Shown here: positions 36,094 to 44,259 of the stretch, piece by piece
How positions within the stretch are numbered: the first letter of the stretch is position 1
How the letters are laid out: each line of letters starts with the position of its first letter
The notes under the pieces: generated by a model
The model's input: only the letters and a program-made list of their open reading frames with translations
The model's database searches: none
What the model was told of the DNA's origin: nothing
Position numbers and translations under genes: made by a program
Assembly (NCBI GenBank): GCA_963205315.1
Contig: CAUJIO010000029.1
Coordinates: 1-64,000, forward strand
Length of the DNA stretch: 64,000 nt
Reading direction: 5' to 3'
From: Pseudomonadota bacterium
GTDB taxonomy: Bacteria; Pseudomonadota; Alphaproteobacteria; Rhizobiales; Aestuariivirgaceae

Positions 36094-36146
36094 GCCAAGG
36101 AGCCGCGAGGAAGGTGCTGGTGGAGCGGGAGGTCTCGCCACAGGTG

Positions 36147-36175
36147 CCTTCTCCCGTTCACAGAATGGGAGAAGG
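36147..36175. repeat. CCTTCTCCC...GGGAGAAGG hairpin element, copy B
   Basis: CCTTCTCCC and GGGAGAAGG pair perfectly, and TTC/GAA extend the stem inside. It is followed by GTCCCGACAGGGGGATGAGGG, also seen in part after the M10 gene (near 34597). It sits 33 bases beyond the stop of phnA and may serve as its terminator. Confidence 0.6.
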
Positions 36176-36207
36176 TCCCGACAGGGGGATGAGGGCCGCT
36201 TCGCCCC

Positions 36208-36423
36208 TCAGGCCTTCTTGACGAACTCGGTTTTCAGCACGAGGCCCTTGATGGTGCCGGTGCGGCCTTCGATCTCGGCGGGATTGCCGGTGAGGCGGAT
36301 GTTCTTGATCAGCGTGCCGCGCTTTAGTGTTTCGCCAGCGCCCTTGACCTTCAGGTCCTTGATCACATGCACGCTGTCGCCGTCCTTCAGGATGTTGCCG
36401 TTCGAGTCCTTCACGTCGTCCAA
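36208..36423 (-). CDS. PhnA/YjdM C-terminal-domain protein
   Basis: The 71-aa protein is the C-terminal domain of PhnA/YjdM (VKDSNGNILKDGDSVHVIKDLKVKG...TLKRGTLIKNIRLT...GLVLKTEFVKKA) without the N-terminal zinc ribbon of the E. coli form. Stand-alone domains of about 70 aa are usual in alphaproteobacteria. I chose a TTG start at 36423 because GGAGG precedes it by five bases. The longer frame (ATG at 36459) adds an unrelated 12 residues. The name relates to alkylphosphonates historically; PhnA is not needed for that pathway and the function is unknown. Confidence 0.75.
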   Translation of the reverse strand: MDDVKDSNGNILKDGDSVHVIKDLKVKGAGETLKRGTLIKNIRLTGNPAEIEGRTGTIKGLVLKTEFVKKA

Positions 36424-36584
36424 GATCGCCTCCGGTTTTGAATGGCGGTTCCATAGCATGGGCGGAGTGGAATGGGTGTTCTGAATATAGTCCTAGAAAG
36501 GGGTCTGGGGCGGCCGCCCGCCGCACACGCCAAACCACGCGAAAAGACGTGGAAATTGACAGCAAAAGTCGATGCATTCACAGC

Positions 36585-36612
36585 AAAAGACGGCCGCTTG
36601 CGCGGCCGTCTG
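36585..36612 (-). terminator. Rho-independent terminator of iolG
   Basis: On the minus strand AGACGGCCGC, a four-base loop and GCGGCCGTCT are followed by TTTTGCTG. A 10-bp GC-rich stem with a T run, 33 bases after the iolG stop, is a standard intrinsic terminator. Confidence 0.8.
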
Positions 36613-36644
36613 GCGGGGTGATCGAGAGCGTCCGGCGAGTGCGC

Positions 36645-37637
36645 TCAGGCGACCTTGACGGGCTTGCCGGTCTGGCATGACACGGTTGCGGCTTCCGCCA
36701 GCTTCTGCGCCTGCAGACCGTCGAAGCCGTTGGGCCGCGGGTCGCGGTTGCCGGAATCGACGGCGTCGATGAAGGTGTTGAGCTCGTTGGCATAGGCCGC
36801 CATGTAGCGCTCGACGAAGAAGTGCTGGATCGGGTCAGCCTTGACGCCATCGGCATTGTGGATCGCCACCGTGGTGTTGTGCACGTTGGCGGCGGTGAGC
36901 ATGCCCTTCGAGCCGTGCACTTCCAGGCGCTGGTCATAGCCATAGGTGGCGCGGCGCGAGTTGGTGATCACAGCGATGCGGCCCGATGCGGTTTGCATGT
37001 GCACGGCGGCGGTGTCGACGTCGCCCATTTCGCCGATGCCCTTGTCGACCAGCGAGGAGCCCAGCGCGTTGACGGTCACGAATTCCTCGCCCATGAGGAA
37101 GCGGGCCAGGTCGAAGTCGTGGATCGTCATGTCGCGGAACAGGCCGCCCGAGCCCTTGACGTAGGCCGGCGGCGGCGGGGCGGGGTCGCGGCTGATGATG
37201 GTGACGATCTCGAGGTCGCCGACATCGCCGCGGCGGATGCGCCGCTCGAGTTCGGCGAAGTTGGGGTCGAAGCGGCGGTTGAAGCCGATCATCAGCGTCG
37301 ACTTGTTCTTCTCCACCACCTTGAGGGTCTGCTCGATGGTGCCGACGTCGAGCGATACCGGCTTTTCGCACATGATCGCCTTGCCGGCGTTGGAGGCTGC
37401 CTGGATCTGCTCGGCATGGAAGCCGGTGGGCGAGCCGATCAGGACGGCATCGACGTCCTTCGATGCCATGATCTCGTCGACGCTGGCGACCTTGGCGCCG
37501 TATTCCTTAGCCAGTGCCTCGGCTGCGGCGGGCACGGCGTCGGCGATATAGGCCACCTTCGCCTTGGGGCTCGAGCCGATCGTGCGGGCGTGCACCTTGC
37601 CGATGCGGCCCGCTCCCAATATTCCAAATCTCAACAT
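36645..37637 (-). CDS. iolG: myo-Inositol 2-dehydrogenase
   Basis: The 330-aa Gfo/Idh/MocA protein oxidises myo-inositol to scyllo-inosose with NAD. GILGAGRIGKVHA (residues 5-17) binds the cofactor. EKPVSLD with the conserved EKP lysine is near 95, and FMIGFNRRFDPNF-type and DMTIHDFDLARFL segments give the catalytic Asp/His region near 170. AYANELNTFIDAV is the family end. The start at 37637 has GGAGG seven bases upstream; the frame continues 20 codons further with no support. It is divergent from iolC over 259 bases that contain the GGAA-N6-TTCC site. Confidence 0.93.
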   Translation of the reverse strand: MLRFGILGAGRIGKVHARTIGSSPKAKVAYIADAVPAAAEALAKEYGAKVASVDEIMASKDVDAVLIGSPTGFHAEQIQAASNAGKAIMCEKPVSLDVGTIEQTLKVVEKNKSTLMIGFNRRFDPNFAELERRIRRGDVGDLEIVTIISRDPAPPPPAYVKGSGGLFRDMTIHDFDLARFLMGEEFVTVNALGSSLVDKGIGEMGDVDTAAVHMQTASGRIAVITNSRRATYGYDQRLEVHGSKGMLTAANVHNTTVAIHNADGVKADPIQHFFVERYMAAYANELNTFIDAVDSGNRDPRPNGFDGLQAQKLAEAATVSCQTGKPVKVA

Positions 37638-37814
37638 CTCAGGTCCTCCAGTTGCTCTCGTTGCTGTTGCTTCGTCCGGGCTCCGGGCGAACGTCAATTC
37701 GCCAGAATTAGCTGTTATTGTTCAAAAAATCCGGCGCTGCATCGCACCGAAAAAAATTCCACCAGTCCGGTTTCAAAATTTCGCATTCACGGCGGATTCT
37801 TCCTGTTCTTTGAT

Positions 37815-37828
37815 GGAATAAACATTCC
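37815..37828. promoter_or_regulatory. IolR-type operator GGAA-N6-TTCC
   Basis: GGAA, six bases (TAAACA), TTCC is an exact match to the motif I recall as reported for Sinorhizobium IolR (GGAA-N6-TTCC). A second, degenerate copy (GGAA-N6-TTTC) lies at 37845-37858, thirty bases away. Both are in the divergent iolG-iolC gap. Confidence 0.65.
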
Positions 37829-37831
37829 GAA

Positions 37832-37868
37832 TTGACAATATTTTGGAATTGTTGTTTCATATTGTCAA
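37832..37868. promoter_or_regulatory. TTGACAATAT/ATATTGTCAA inverted repeat before iolC
   Basis: TTGACAATAT (37832) and ATATTGTCAA (ending 37868) are perfect 10-base inverted arms with a 17-base spacer that holds the second GGAA-like site. The arms contain TTGACA, so each may serve as a -35 element for one divergent transcript, and the repeat may also bind a regulator. Confidence 0.55.
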
Positions 37869-37896
37869 GTCAGCAATCGCAAGGTCGGAGGTCAAC

Positions 37897-39804
37897 ATGG
37901 CGGCGGGAAAACGGCTGGACGTCATCACTGTGGGGCGCTGCTCCGTCGACCTCTACGGCCAGCAGATCGGCTCGCGCCTCGAGGATGTGACCTCCTTTGC
38001 CAAATCGGTCGGCGGCTGTCCATCGAACATCGCCATCGGCACAGCGCGGCTCGGATTGAAGTCCGGCGTCATCACCCGCGTCGGCGACGAGCAGATGGGA
38101 CGCTATGTCAAGGAGCAGATGGCGCGCGAGGGCGTTTCGCTCGATGGCATCACCACCGATGCCGCCCGCCTCACCTCGCTGGTTCTCCTATCGGTCGAGA
38201 ACGACAAGACATTTCCTCTGATCTTCTATCGCGATAATTGCGCCGACAGCGCCTTGGACGAAGGCGATGTCGATGAGGAGTTCATCAAGTCATCGGCTTC
38301 AGTGCTGGTGACCGGAACGCATTTTTCCAAGCCCCATACCGATGCCGCTCAGCGCAAGGCGATGCGAATTTCCAAGGCGAATGGCGGCAAGGTGATCTTC
38401 GACATCGACTATCGCCCCAATCTATGGGGATTGGCCGGACTCGGCGCCGGGGAGGAACGCTACATCAAGTCCGATAAAGTGTCGGACCATCTGAAAACGA
38501 TTCTGCCGGATTGCGACCTGATCGTCGGCACGGAGGAAGAAGTCCATATTGCCGCCGGTACCGAAGACACGCTTGAGGCCTTGCGTATCATTCGCGCTCT
38601 ATCGAACGCCGTGATCGTGTTGAAGCGCGGGCCGATGGGCTGTGTCGTTTACCCAGGCGCCATCCCCGACGCGCTGGACAAAGGCATTATCGGCAGTGGA
38701 TTTCCAATCGAAGTCTATAACGTTCTGGGTGCCGGCGACAGTTTCATGTCGGGCTTTCTGCGCGGCTGGTTAAGGGGCGAAGATCATGCCACCTGCGCCA
38801 CATGGGCCAACGCCTGCGGCGCTTTCGCCGTCTCACGGCTCTTGTGCTCGCCGGAGATCCCGACGTGGGAAGAACTGCAGTTTTTCCTAAAGCATGGCAG
38901 CGCGCACCGTGCTCTGCGCAAAGACGAAGCGATCAACCATGTGCATTGGGCGACAACGCGCCGGGCCCAGCCGGAACAATTGCTGGCACTTGCGATCGAC
39001 CATCGCATGCAGCTTGAGGATATGGCCGACAAGGCCGGCGCGCCGCGTGAACGGTTGAATGACTTCAAGCGTCTGGCGATTGCAGCAATCGCCAAGGTAT
39101 CGGGTGGCAAGCAGGGGTTCGGTACGCTACTCGACGATGTCTATGGCCGCGAGGCGATGTTCGATGCGGCGAAGCTTGGTATTTGGGTGGGGCGGCCGCT
39201 GGAGAAGCCGGGGTCGCGCCCTTTGCGCTTCGAGTTCACCCAGGATGTTGGTGCGCGGCTGGTCGAATGGCCAATTACTCACACGATCAAGTGCCTGTCC
39301 TTCTATCATCCTGATGATCCTGTGAACATGAGGGTGGAACAGTCTCAGAAACTCCGCACTCTCTATGAAGCCGCACGCAAGGTGGGCCGCGAACTGCTGA
39401 TCGAGATCATCGCCGGAAAACACGGGGCACTTGACGAGACCACCATCGCGCGGGCGCTGGAGCAGCATTATGCGCTTGGCATAAAGCCAGATTGGTGGAA
39501 GCTCGAGCCGCAGGCAAGCGTCAAAGCGTGGGACAATATCTCCGCGGTAATCGCCAAGAATGACCCGTGGTGCCGGGGCATCGTGCTGCTCGGACTCGAG
39601 GCGCCGCAGGATGAATTGGCAAAGGCCTTTAATGCCGTGGCCGGACAGCGCTTGGTGAAGGGATTTGCGGTTGGGCGAACAATCTTCAACGCTGCTGCTC
39701 AACAGTGGCTCGCCGGGCAGATGAGTGATGTTGCAGCAACGGCCGATATGGCGGAGCGTTTTGGAAATCTCGTAGAATTGTGGAATGCAGCAAAGCGTTC
39801 CTGA
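37897..39804 (+). CDS. iolC: Bifunctional 5-dehydro-2-deoxygluconokinase/DUF2090 aldolase-like protein
   Basis: The 635-aa protein joins a PfkB kinase (residues 1-320) to a DUF2090 domain (about 330-635), the usual alphaproteobacterial IolC architecture. Kinase motifs are KSVGGCPSNIAIGTARLG (near residue 48) and VLGAGDSFMSGFLRGWL with the catalytic aspartate (near 280). The kinase phosphorylates 2-deoxy-5-keto-gluconate. The second domain starts ...EQLLALAIDHRMQLEDMADKAG and is proposed to act as the aldolase for the phosphate product. GGAGGT lies 6 bases before the ATG at 37897. The following gene space holds the broken iolD. Confidence 0.93.
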   Translation: MAAGKRLDVITVGRCSVDLYGQQIGSRLEDVTSFAKSVGGCPSNIAIGTARLGLKSGVITRVGDEQMGRYVKEQMAREGVSLDGITTDAARLTSLVLLSVENDKTFPLIFYRDNCADSALDEGDVDEEFIKSSASVLVTGTHFSKPHTDAAQRKAMRISKANGGKVIFDIDYRPNLWGLAGLGAGEERYIKSDKVSDHLKTILPDCDLIVGTEEEVHIAAGTEDTLEALRIIRALSNAVIVLKRGPMGCVVYPGAIPDALDKGIIGSGFPIEVYNVLGAGDSFMSGFLRGWLRGEDHATCATWANACGAFAVSRLLCSPEIPTWEELQFFLKHGSAHRALRKDEAINHVHWATTRRAQPEQLLALAIDHRMQLEDMADKAGAPRERLNDFKRLAIAAIAKVSGGKQGFGTLLDDVYGREAMFDAAKLGIWVGRPLEKPGSRPLRFEFTQDVGARLVEWPITHTIKCLSFYHPDDPVNMRVEQSQKLRTLYEAARKVGRELLIEIIAGKHGALDETTIARALEQHYALGIKPDWWKLEPQASVKAWDNISAVIAKNDPWCRGIVLLGLEAPQDELAKAFNAVAGQRLVKGFAVGRTIFNAAAQQWLAGQMSDVAATADMAERFGNLVELWNAAKRS

Positions 39805-39872
39805 ACGCCTGATTTCAGCGCGAGCCCTTGCCCACACCCTGGGAGATCCCAAGGAATACACCAATACCGTTG

Positions 39873-40444
39873 ATGGCGGCAAAAGCGCTGTTGAAATTTC
39901 TTACGCTAAGGATGACGGTTGTCGACGGTCAGCCGGTTCCGATTCTTGCTGGTATACGGGCGAGTTTTGGCCATAGCCATGCTTCGGGCACAAGCAGACA
40001 ATAGATCCTGAATGATGATGGGCTCCGAGCTTGCAACATCAATGATGCCTGTATTCAAGCTCACTATTGTGCTGCTCGGCATTCGTGGTTATGGCTGTAT
40101 CAATCAATTGCAGCATGCCCGCGGCGGCGAATGCTTCAATCACCTCTGTGACTAAAATTTGCAGCATGAAGTTATGCGGAAGATTGCCTTCGTTAATCAT
40201 GCGAGAGTGGAAGGCGCCATGACCGTTAAGGCTTGGTCTCCGGTCGAAATTGAGGCCGCAATGGTGACTTCTAAGAACAAAATGCGGACGACGCCAATCA
40301 TCATTGAGACCGATCCGATGAACTCGGCAAACGCAGGCGGCTTAGGGTGGATCTCGCGGTGTCGAGGTCTCGATGTGGCCGCAAGCGACTTCCGCACAGA
40401 AACGTTATGAGATCAACCTCGAGCAACAGCGCGTTGAGGAATGA
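39873..40444 (+). pseudogene. iolD: iolD pseudogene (large internal deletion, frameshifts)
   Basis: This stretch holds pieces of IolD (3D-trihydroxycyclohexane-1,2-dione hydrolase, a ThDP enzyme of about 610-650 aa) in order but in different frames. From 39873 a 43-codon piece carries the N-terminus (VPILAGIRASFGHSHASG, where IolD usually has VPxFxGVWAIFGHGNVAG) and stops at 40002. From 40012 another piece reads MMMGSELATSMM and then IRGYGCINQLQ (IolD: MMMNSEIATS...NRGYGCINRLQ), stopping at 40153. A third frame from about 40182 carries the last part (EIEAAMVTSK...IIIETDP) and the end EINLEQQRVEE with a stop at 40442. Roughly 1.2 kb of the middle is missing. This explains the gap between iolC and iolB. 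Confidence 0.85.
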
Positions 40445-40457
40445 GAGGAGTTAAGGC

Positions 40458-41252
40458 ATGTCAAAGCTGAAAATTCATCCGCCGGCCGACGAAGGCAGAA
40501 TTGTACATGTGACACCGCAATCGGCGGGCTGGACCTATGTTGGATTCGAATTGTGGAAACTCAAGGCTGGACAGAGCGCTCAAGGTGGCGAGGTTGGGCG
40601 CGAGGTGTGCCTCGTATTCATTTCTGGCAAGGGGCAGGTGATGGCGGGAGCACAGGATTTTGGTGTGATCGGTTACCGGTCTTCACCTTTCGAAGGCAAG
40701 CCATGGTCGGTCTATGTGCCGGCAGGTGTTACATGGTCCATCGTTGCGAGGAATGATGTAACGGTTGCGGTGTGCACAGCGCCGGGTGAAGGAAAGTTAC
40801 CAGCTCGCGTAATCGGTCCGGACGCTTTGCACCAGGAAACGCGCGGCAAGGGCTCGAACGTGCGGCACGTGACCAACATCATTCCCGAATGGGAATCAGC
40901 GGAGAGCCTCCTTGTGGTCGAGGTAACAACGCCAGGCGGCAACACGTCATCCTATCCCCCACACAAGCATGACCAGGATAATCTTCCACATGAATCTCTG
41001 CTGGAGGAAACCTACTATCATCGTATCAACCCGCCCCAGGGATTCGCATTCCAGAGGGTCTATACCGATGATCGCTCGCTCGATGAGGCGATGGCTGTCG
41101 AGGATGGTGACGTCACGCTGGTGCCGAAGGGCTATCACCCTTGCGCCACGACGCACGGCTACGATCTCTACTATCTCAATGTGATGGCTGGTCCCAAGCG
41201 TACGTGGAAGTTCCACAATGCGCCTGAGCATCAATGGCTGCTAAAGGCCTGA
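40458..41252 (+). CDS. iolB: 5-Deoxy-glucuronate isomerase
   Basis: The 264-aa cupin-fold isomerase converts 5-deoxyglucuronate to 2-deoxy-5-keto-gluconate. Conserved features are SYPPHKHDQDN...LEETYYHRINPPQGFAFQRVYTD near residues 165-205 (the metal-binding His/His/Glu) and VPKGYHPCATTHGYDLYYLNVMAGP near 225. GAGGAG precedes the ATG. It follows the iolD remnant by 13 bases and keeps an intact frame, so it has outlived iolD in the operon. Codon use is less GC-biased than iolG. Confidence 0.93.
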   Translation: MSKLKIHPPADEGRIVHVTPQSAGWTYVGFELWKLKAGQSAQGGEVGREVCLVFISGKGQVMAGAQDFGVIGYRSSPFEGKPWSVYVPAGVTWSIVARNDVTVAVCTAPGEGKLPARVIGPDALHQETRGKGSNVRHVTNIIPEWESAESLLVVEVTTPGGNTSSYPPHKHDQDNLPHESLLEETYYHRINPPQGFAFQRVYTDDRSLDEAMAVEDGDVTLVPKGYHPCATTHGYDLYYLNVMAGPKRTWKFHNAPEHQWLLKA

Positions 41253-41262
41253 GGATATGGTG

Positions 41263-42243
41263 TCAGGGCTTTAGAGACTGGCGGTATTTCTCGGCGTCCC
41301 AGTTGACCAGGCGATCGATTTCCACGTCGGAGAGAGAGACAAGCGTGTCTGCTTCCTCGACTCGGCGCATCACATCGGCCAGGCAACGGCCCATCGGTTC
41401 AATGGCCGGCTTGGCATCCTTATGGATGAATACGCCTGCGCCGGGTATTGCAACGAGTGGCGGATCGCCTTCGAAGCTGGTGGCCACGCCTGTACCAAGG
41501 AACACGACATGGTCAGGATAGAAGACGAGTGACTTGCCGCGCTTCAGGGCGAGCGGGTCGGTGGCAAGCGCGTGGGTGTCGTCCATAGTTGCGGGCTCGT
41601 AGGGGATCCCGGTGCAGTGCTTCGCCAATTTGTCGCGATCAGGAGGCCCAGCAGGACGAGCCGGCCTTGCGAGGGCCGTGACGACGCGACTGAGCAAAGC
41701 TTCAGCTGCCCCCACCGTGTCAGCTGCTACGACAAGGCCATGGTTGCCGAGCACCAGAACATCGACACCGGGGCGCAATCTGGAGGAGATCGCGCCAGCG
41801 AGAGGAAGTCCGGGGCGGGCATAGGGAATAAAGGCCCAGGTGAAGTCTCTCAGCTTCTCAGTAAGGCGGGCCTCCGCGTCTTTGCGAATGGCCCACGCTA
41901 TGGTGTTTACGCAGTGGACGTGAACAACAACGCGTTGTGGCATCAGGGCATGTACAGTGGTCTCGATCGAGGGGCGGAGGCCGGTGGCATTCAGATCGGT
42001 ACGGACAAAGTTGGTGCAGGATTCGCAGGCCGGGTCATCTTTCGCCAGAGCGGCCAGAATCGCGGGGTGGTCGAGCGGCACAAGGATGTCACGAGAGTCG
42101 GCGTCCTTCAGCCACGTCCCAGAGGCCTTGATCCACATGATGCCTCCGACCTTCAGAGAAGTATTGCCGCCGGCGGCCTGCACCAGCAGCGGATTGGCGC
42201 CGACACGGGCAGAGAGGGCGCGGAGTTGGTCAAGTTCTACCAT
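41263..42243 (-). CDS. Class II aldolase/adducin-domain protein
   Basis: The 326-aa protein has an N-terminal class II aldolase domain with VQAAGGNTSLKVGGIMWIKASGTWL (phosphate-binding loops), SIETTVHALMPQRVVVHVHCVN (catalytic Glu and two metal-binding His) and LVLGNHGLVVA (third His). A C-terminal region of about 90 residues contains YPDHVVFLGTGV. The order matches the aldolase half of RhaD-type aldolase/dehydrogenase proteins without the dehydrogenase. Probable role: cleavage of a ketose-1-phosphate into dihydroxyacetone phosphate and an aldehyde. Last gene of the eleven-gene operon, overlapping the HAD gene by seven bases. Substrate unknown. Confidence 0.75.
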   Translation of the reverse strand: MVELDQLRALSARVGANPLLVQAAGGNTSLKVGGIMWIKASGTWLKDADSRDILVPLDHPAILAALAKDDPACESCTNFVRTDLNATGLRPSIETTVHALMPQRVVVHVHCVNTIAWAIRKDAEARLTEKLRDFTWAFIPYARPGLPLAGAISSRLRPGVDVLVLGNHGLVVAADTVGAAEALLSRVVTALARPARPAGPPDRDKLAKHCTGIPYEPATMDDTHALATDPLALKRGKSLVFYPDHVVFLGTGVATSFEGDPPLVAIPGAGVFIHKDAKPAIEPMGRCLADVMRRVEEADTLVSLSDVEIDRLVNWDAEKYRQSLKP

Positions 42244-43001
42244 TTGAAGGATTCCATCCAGTAATCGGGCTGTGGAGACAGCGTCGCGGGGTCATGGCCT
42301 GCCGAGACCCCGGTCATTATCAAAAGTGTGGCAAAGCCGGCGTTGCGGCCGCCCACCACATCATGCTCGGGGCTGTCACCGATGCAAAGGATGCGTTCCG
42401 GGTTGCCAATCAGCCTCGCAGCGTGTTCATAAATGGAGGCATAGGGCTTGCCGATCCAGGTGACGTGGCCGCCTAGGCTTTCATAGAGCGCAGCGATGGC
42501 GCCGGGAGCGGGCATCAGGCCCTTGGGGGTCAGCATCAACTTGTCGGGATTGCAACAAATCGCAGGCAGCGCGAGACCTGAAAGGAGTTTGCGGTAGTCA
42601 TCGAGCGACGTCTTGGGTGTGTTGGATCCAAGGATCAGGAGAACTTCGGCGTCCCGCGGATCCGCGACGAAAGTGATGCCGTCGAATCCGTAATCCTCGC
42701 CATCCTTACCGATGAGATAGGCCTTAGTGGCTTTCAAAGATTGGAAGGCCACTTCGCCGGAACTGACAGCGTCGACAAATTGGGATCGGGGAACACCCAT
42801 CTTCACAAGGCGCTGGCGATTTGCCGCGGCCCGCTTTCCGGAGTTGGTCATAACGGCAACCGGGATTCCGAGTTCCTGCAGTTCGCTCAGTACACGGAGA
42901 GTTCCCGCGTAGAGCTTCTCTCCGTCATGGATGACGCCAAACTGGTCGATCAGCATGCCGTCAAATTGGCCGGCAATGTCACGCAGAGCGTTAATTTCCA
43001 T
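42237..43001 (-). CDS. HAD-IIA-type phosphatase (TIGR01459-like)
   Basis: The 254-aa protein is a HAD hydrolase. Motif I appears as GMLIDQFGVIHDG (residues 15-27), the DxFGVxHD form of the TIGR01459 group. Motif II is AVMTNSGKR near 49, and motif IV is ILCIGDSPEHDVVGGRNAGFATLLI near 205-230. The NagD-like cap lies between. Such enzymes dephosphorylate small phosphorylated sugars or glycerol-phosphates; B. subtilis AraL, also a HAD-IIA enzyme, accompanies AraM. The ATG at 43001 lies inside the end of the FGGY gene and it overlaps the aldolase start, so it is translationally coupled on both sides. Substrate unknown. Confidence 0.8.
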   Translation of the reverse strand: MEINALRDIAGQFDGMLIDQFGVIHDGEKLYAGTLRVLSELQELGIPVAVMTNSGKRAAANRQRLVKMGVPRSQFVDAVSSGEVAFQSLKATKAYLIGKDGEDYGFDGITFVADPRDAEVLLILGSNTPKTSLDDYRKLLSGLALPAICCNPDKLMLTPKGLMPAPGAIAALYESLGGHVTWIGKPYASIYEHAARLIGNPERILCIGDSPEHDVVGGRNAGFATLLIMTGVSAGHDPATLSPQPDYWMESFKW

Positions 43002-44259
43002 GCCCGATTCCGCGCCACGCGAGCCGGGCGGTGCCGACTGCGGCATGCCCACTCAATGAAGGCTGCTCTGGCACACCGAGTGCCTTGAGCCGAATCTTGG
43101 TCCAGGACGGGTTGCGCGCGCCACCGCCGGTGGTGCGAATACCGGTAAGCGGGGAGGCTCCGAGTTCTCCGAGCTTGGCATAGGCTCTGGCTTCAATCGC
43201 GGCAATGCCCTCAAGGATGGCTTGGAAGAACACCTTGTCATCGGCAGGGCGCGGTTCGAACCGGGGACTGAACGAAGAATCATTGATAGGGAAGCGCTCG
43301 CCTGGCTTCGGCAGCGGGTAATAGTCGAGGCCTGTCGGCGTGTCGGGTTCGAGCAGAGGCGTCAGCCGCTCCACGTCCTCTGGGGTAAAATATTTGCCAA
43401 TGGCAGCACCGCCAGTATTGGAGGCGCCGCCCGCTAGCCACTGATCGCCAATACGATGGCTGTAAATTCCGAAGTCTGGCGCAAATACGGGTTTGGCCGA
43501 GAGCAGCTTCAAAGTGAGCGTTGTGCCGAGTGAAGTGACGCCGTCACCGGTGTCGGTTGCGCCACTGGCAAGGAATGCGGCGCAGCCGTCCGTCGTGCCT
43601 GATACAATGGCGACGTCGGTTGGAAGGCCAAATGCCGTGGCGATCTCTGGCCTGATGGTCGCTACCCTGATTCCAGCAGGAACAACTGACGGAAATCGTG
43701 ACGAGTCAAAGCCAGCAGCATATATCCAGTTGGGCCATTTGCGCGCGACGGGATCGTAACCGGATTTCAGTGCATTGTTCTCGTCGGTCACGTCGTATGT
43801 GCCAGAGAGTTGACCCATGATCCAATCAGCCTGATGGAGGATCTTCAGGCCATCGGCACGCATGGTTATGGCGCGGGCCAGGGGCGAAGTGCTGCCTAGT
43901 GCTGCGGTTTCGCGCGGTGCTGCGGCAGCGATCAGAGCTACTTGCGATGGCTCGGCGGCGTCATTGTACATTGATCCCATGCCAGCAGGGCTGCCATCGG
44001 CGTGAACCGCCAGAATAGTTCCAGATGTTCCATCGATGGCGATCGCACGGACATTAAGCCCAGAAAGATTGAGACCCTTGAAGGCAGTCAGAACTGCCGT
44101 CCACCAAACCGCGGGATGCTGTAGAATTCGTCCACTGGTCTGGAGCGGCGCTTCAATTGGGGCGGGGGACATGGCCTTCAACGCGTGTGATCGGTCGGTG
44201 GCGGCAATGCGGACGCCCGATGTACCAATGTCTATTCCGAGAACAACGTCGATCGTCAT
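42991..44259 (-). CDS. FGGY-family carbohydrate kinase, first copy
   Basis: The 422-aa protein has two FGGY domains. VVLGIDIGTSGVRIAATD (ATP-binding start, residues 5-22), IAIDGTSGTIL, and the C-terminal domain with SLGTTLTLKLL and GIRTTGGGARNPSWTKIRLKALG (the adenosine-binding GGGA motif) are present. It is shorter than xylulokinase (about 480-500) and does not fit a named sugar kinase. The ATG overlaps the SorC regulator's stop (ATGA). Sits in the operon between regulator and phosphatase. Substrate unknown. Confidence 0.8.
   Translation of the reverse strand: MTIDVVLGIDIGTSGVRIAATDRSHALKAMSPAPIEAPLQTSGRILQHPAVWWTAVLTAFKGLNLSGLNVRAIAIDGTSGTILAVHADGSPAGMGSMYNDAAEPSQVALIAAAAPRETAALGSTSPLARAITMRADGLKILHQADWIMGQLSGTYDVTDENNALKSGYDPVARKWPNWIYAAGFDSSRFPSVVPAGIRVATIRPEIATAFGLPTDVAIVSGTTDGCAAFLASGATDTGDGVTSLGTTLTLKLLSAKPVFAPDFGIYSHRIGDQWLAGGASNTGGAAIGKYFTPEDVERLTPLLEPDTPTGLDYYPLPKPGERFPINDSSFSPRFEPRPADDKVFFQAILEGIAAIEARAYAKLGELGASPLTGIRTTGGGARNPSWTKIRLKALGVPEQPSLSGHAAVGTARLAWRGIGHGN

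Noticed and set aside
40159..40410. Apparent 83-aa gene between iolC and iolB
   Set aside because: Its residues match the C-terminal part of IolD in order after other IolD pieces, so it is part of a pseudogene and not an independent gene.
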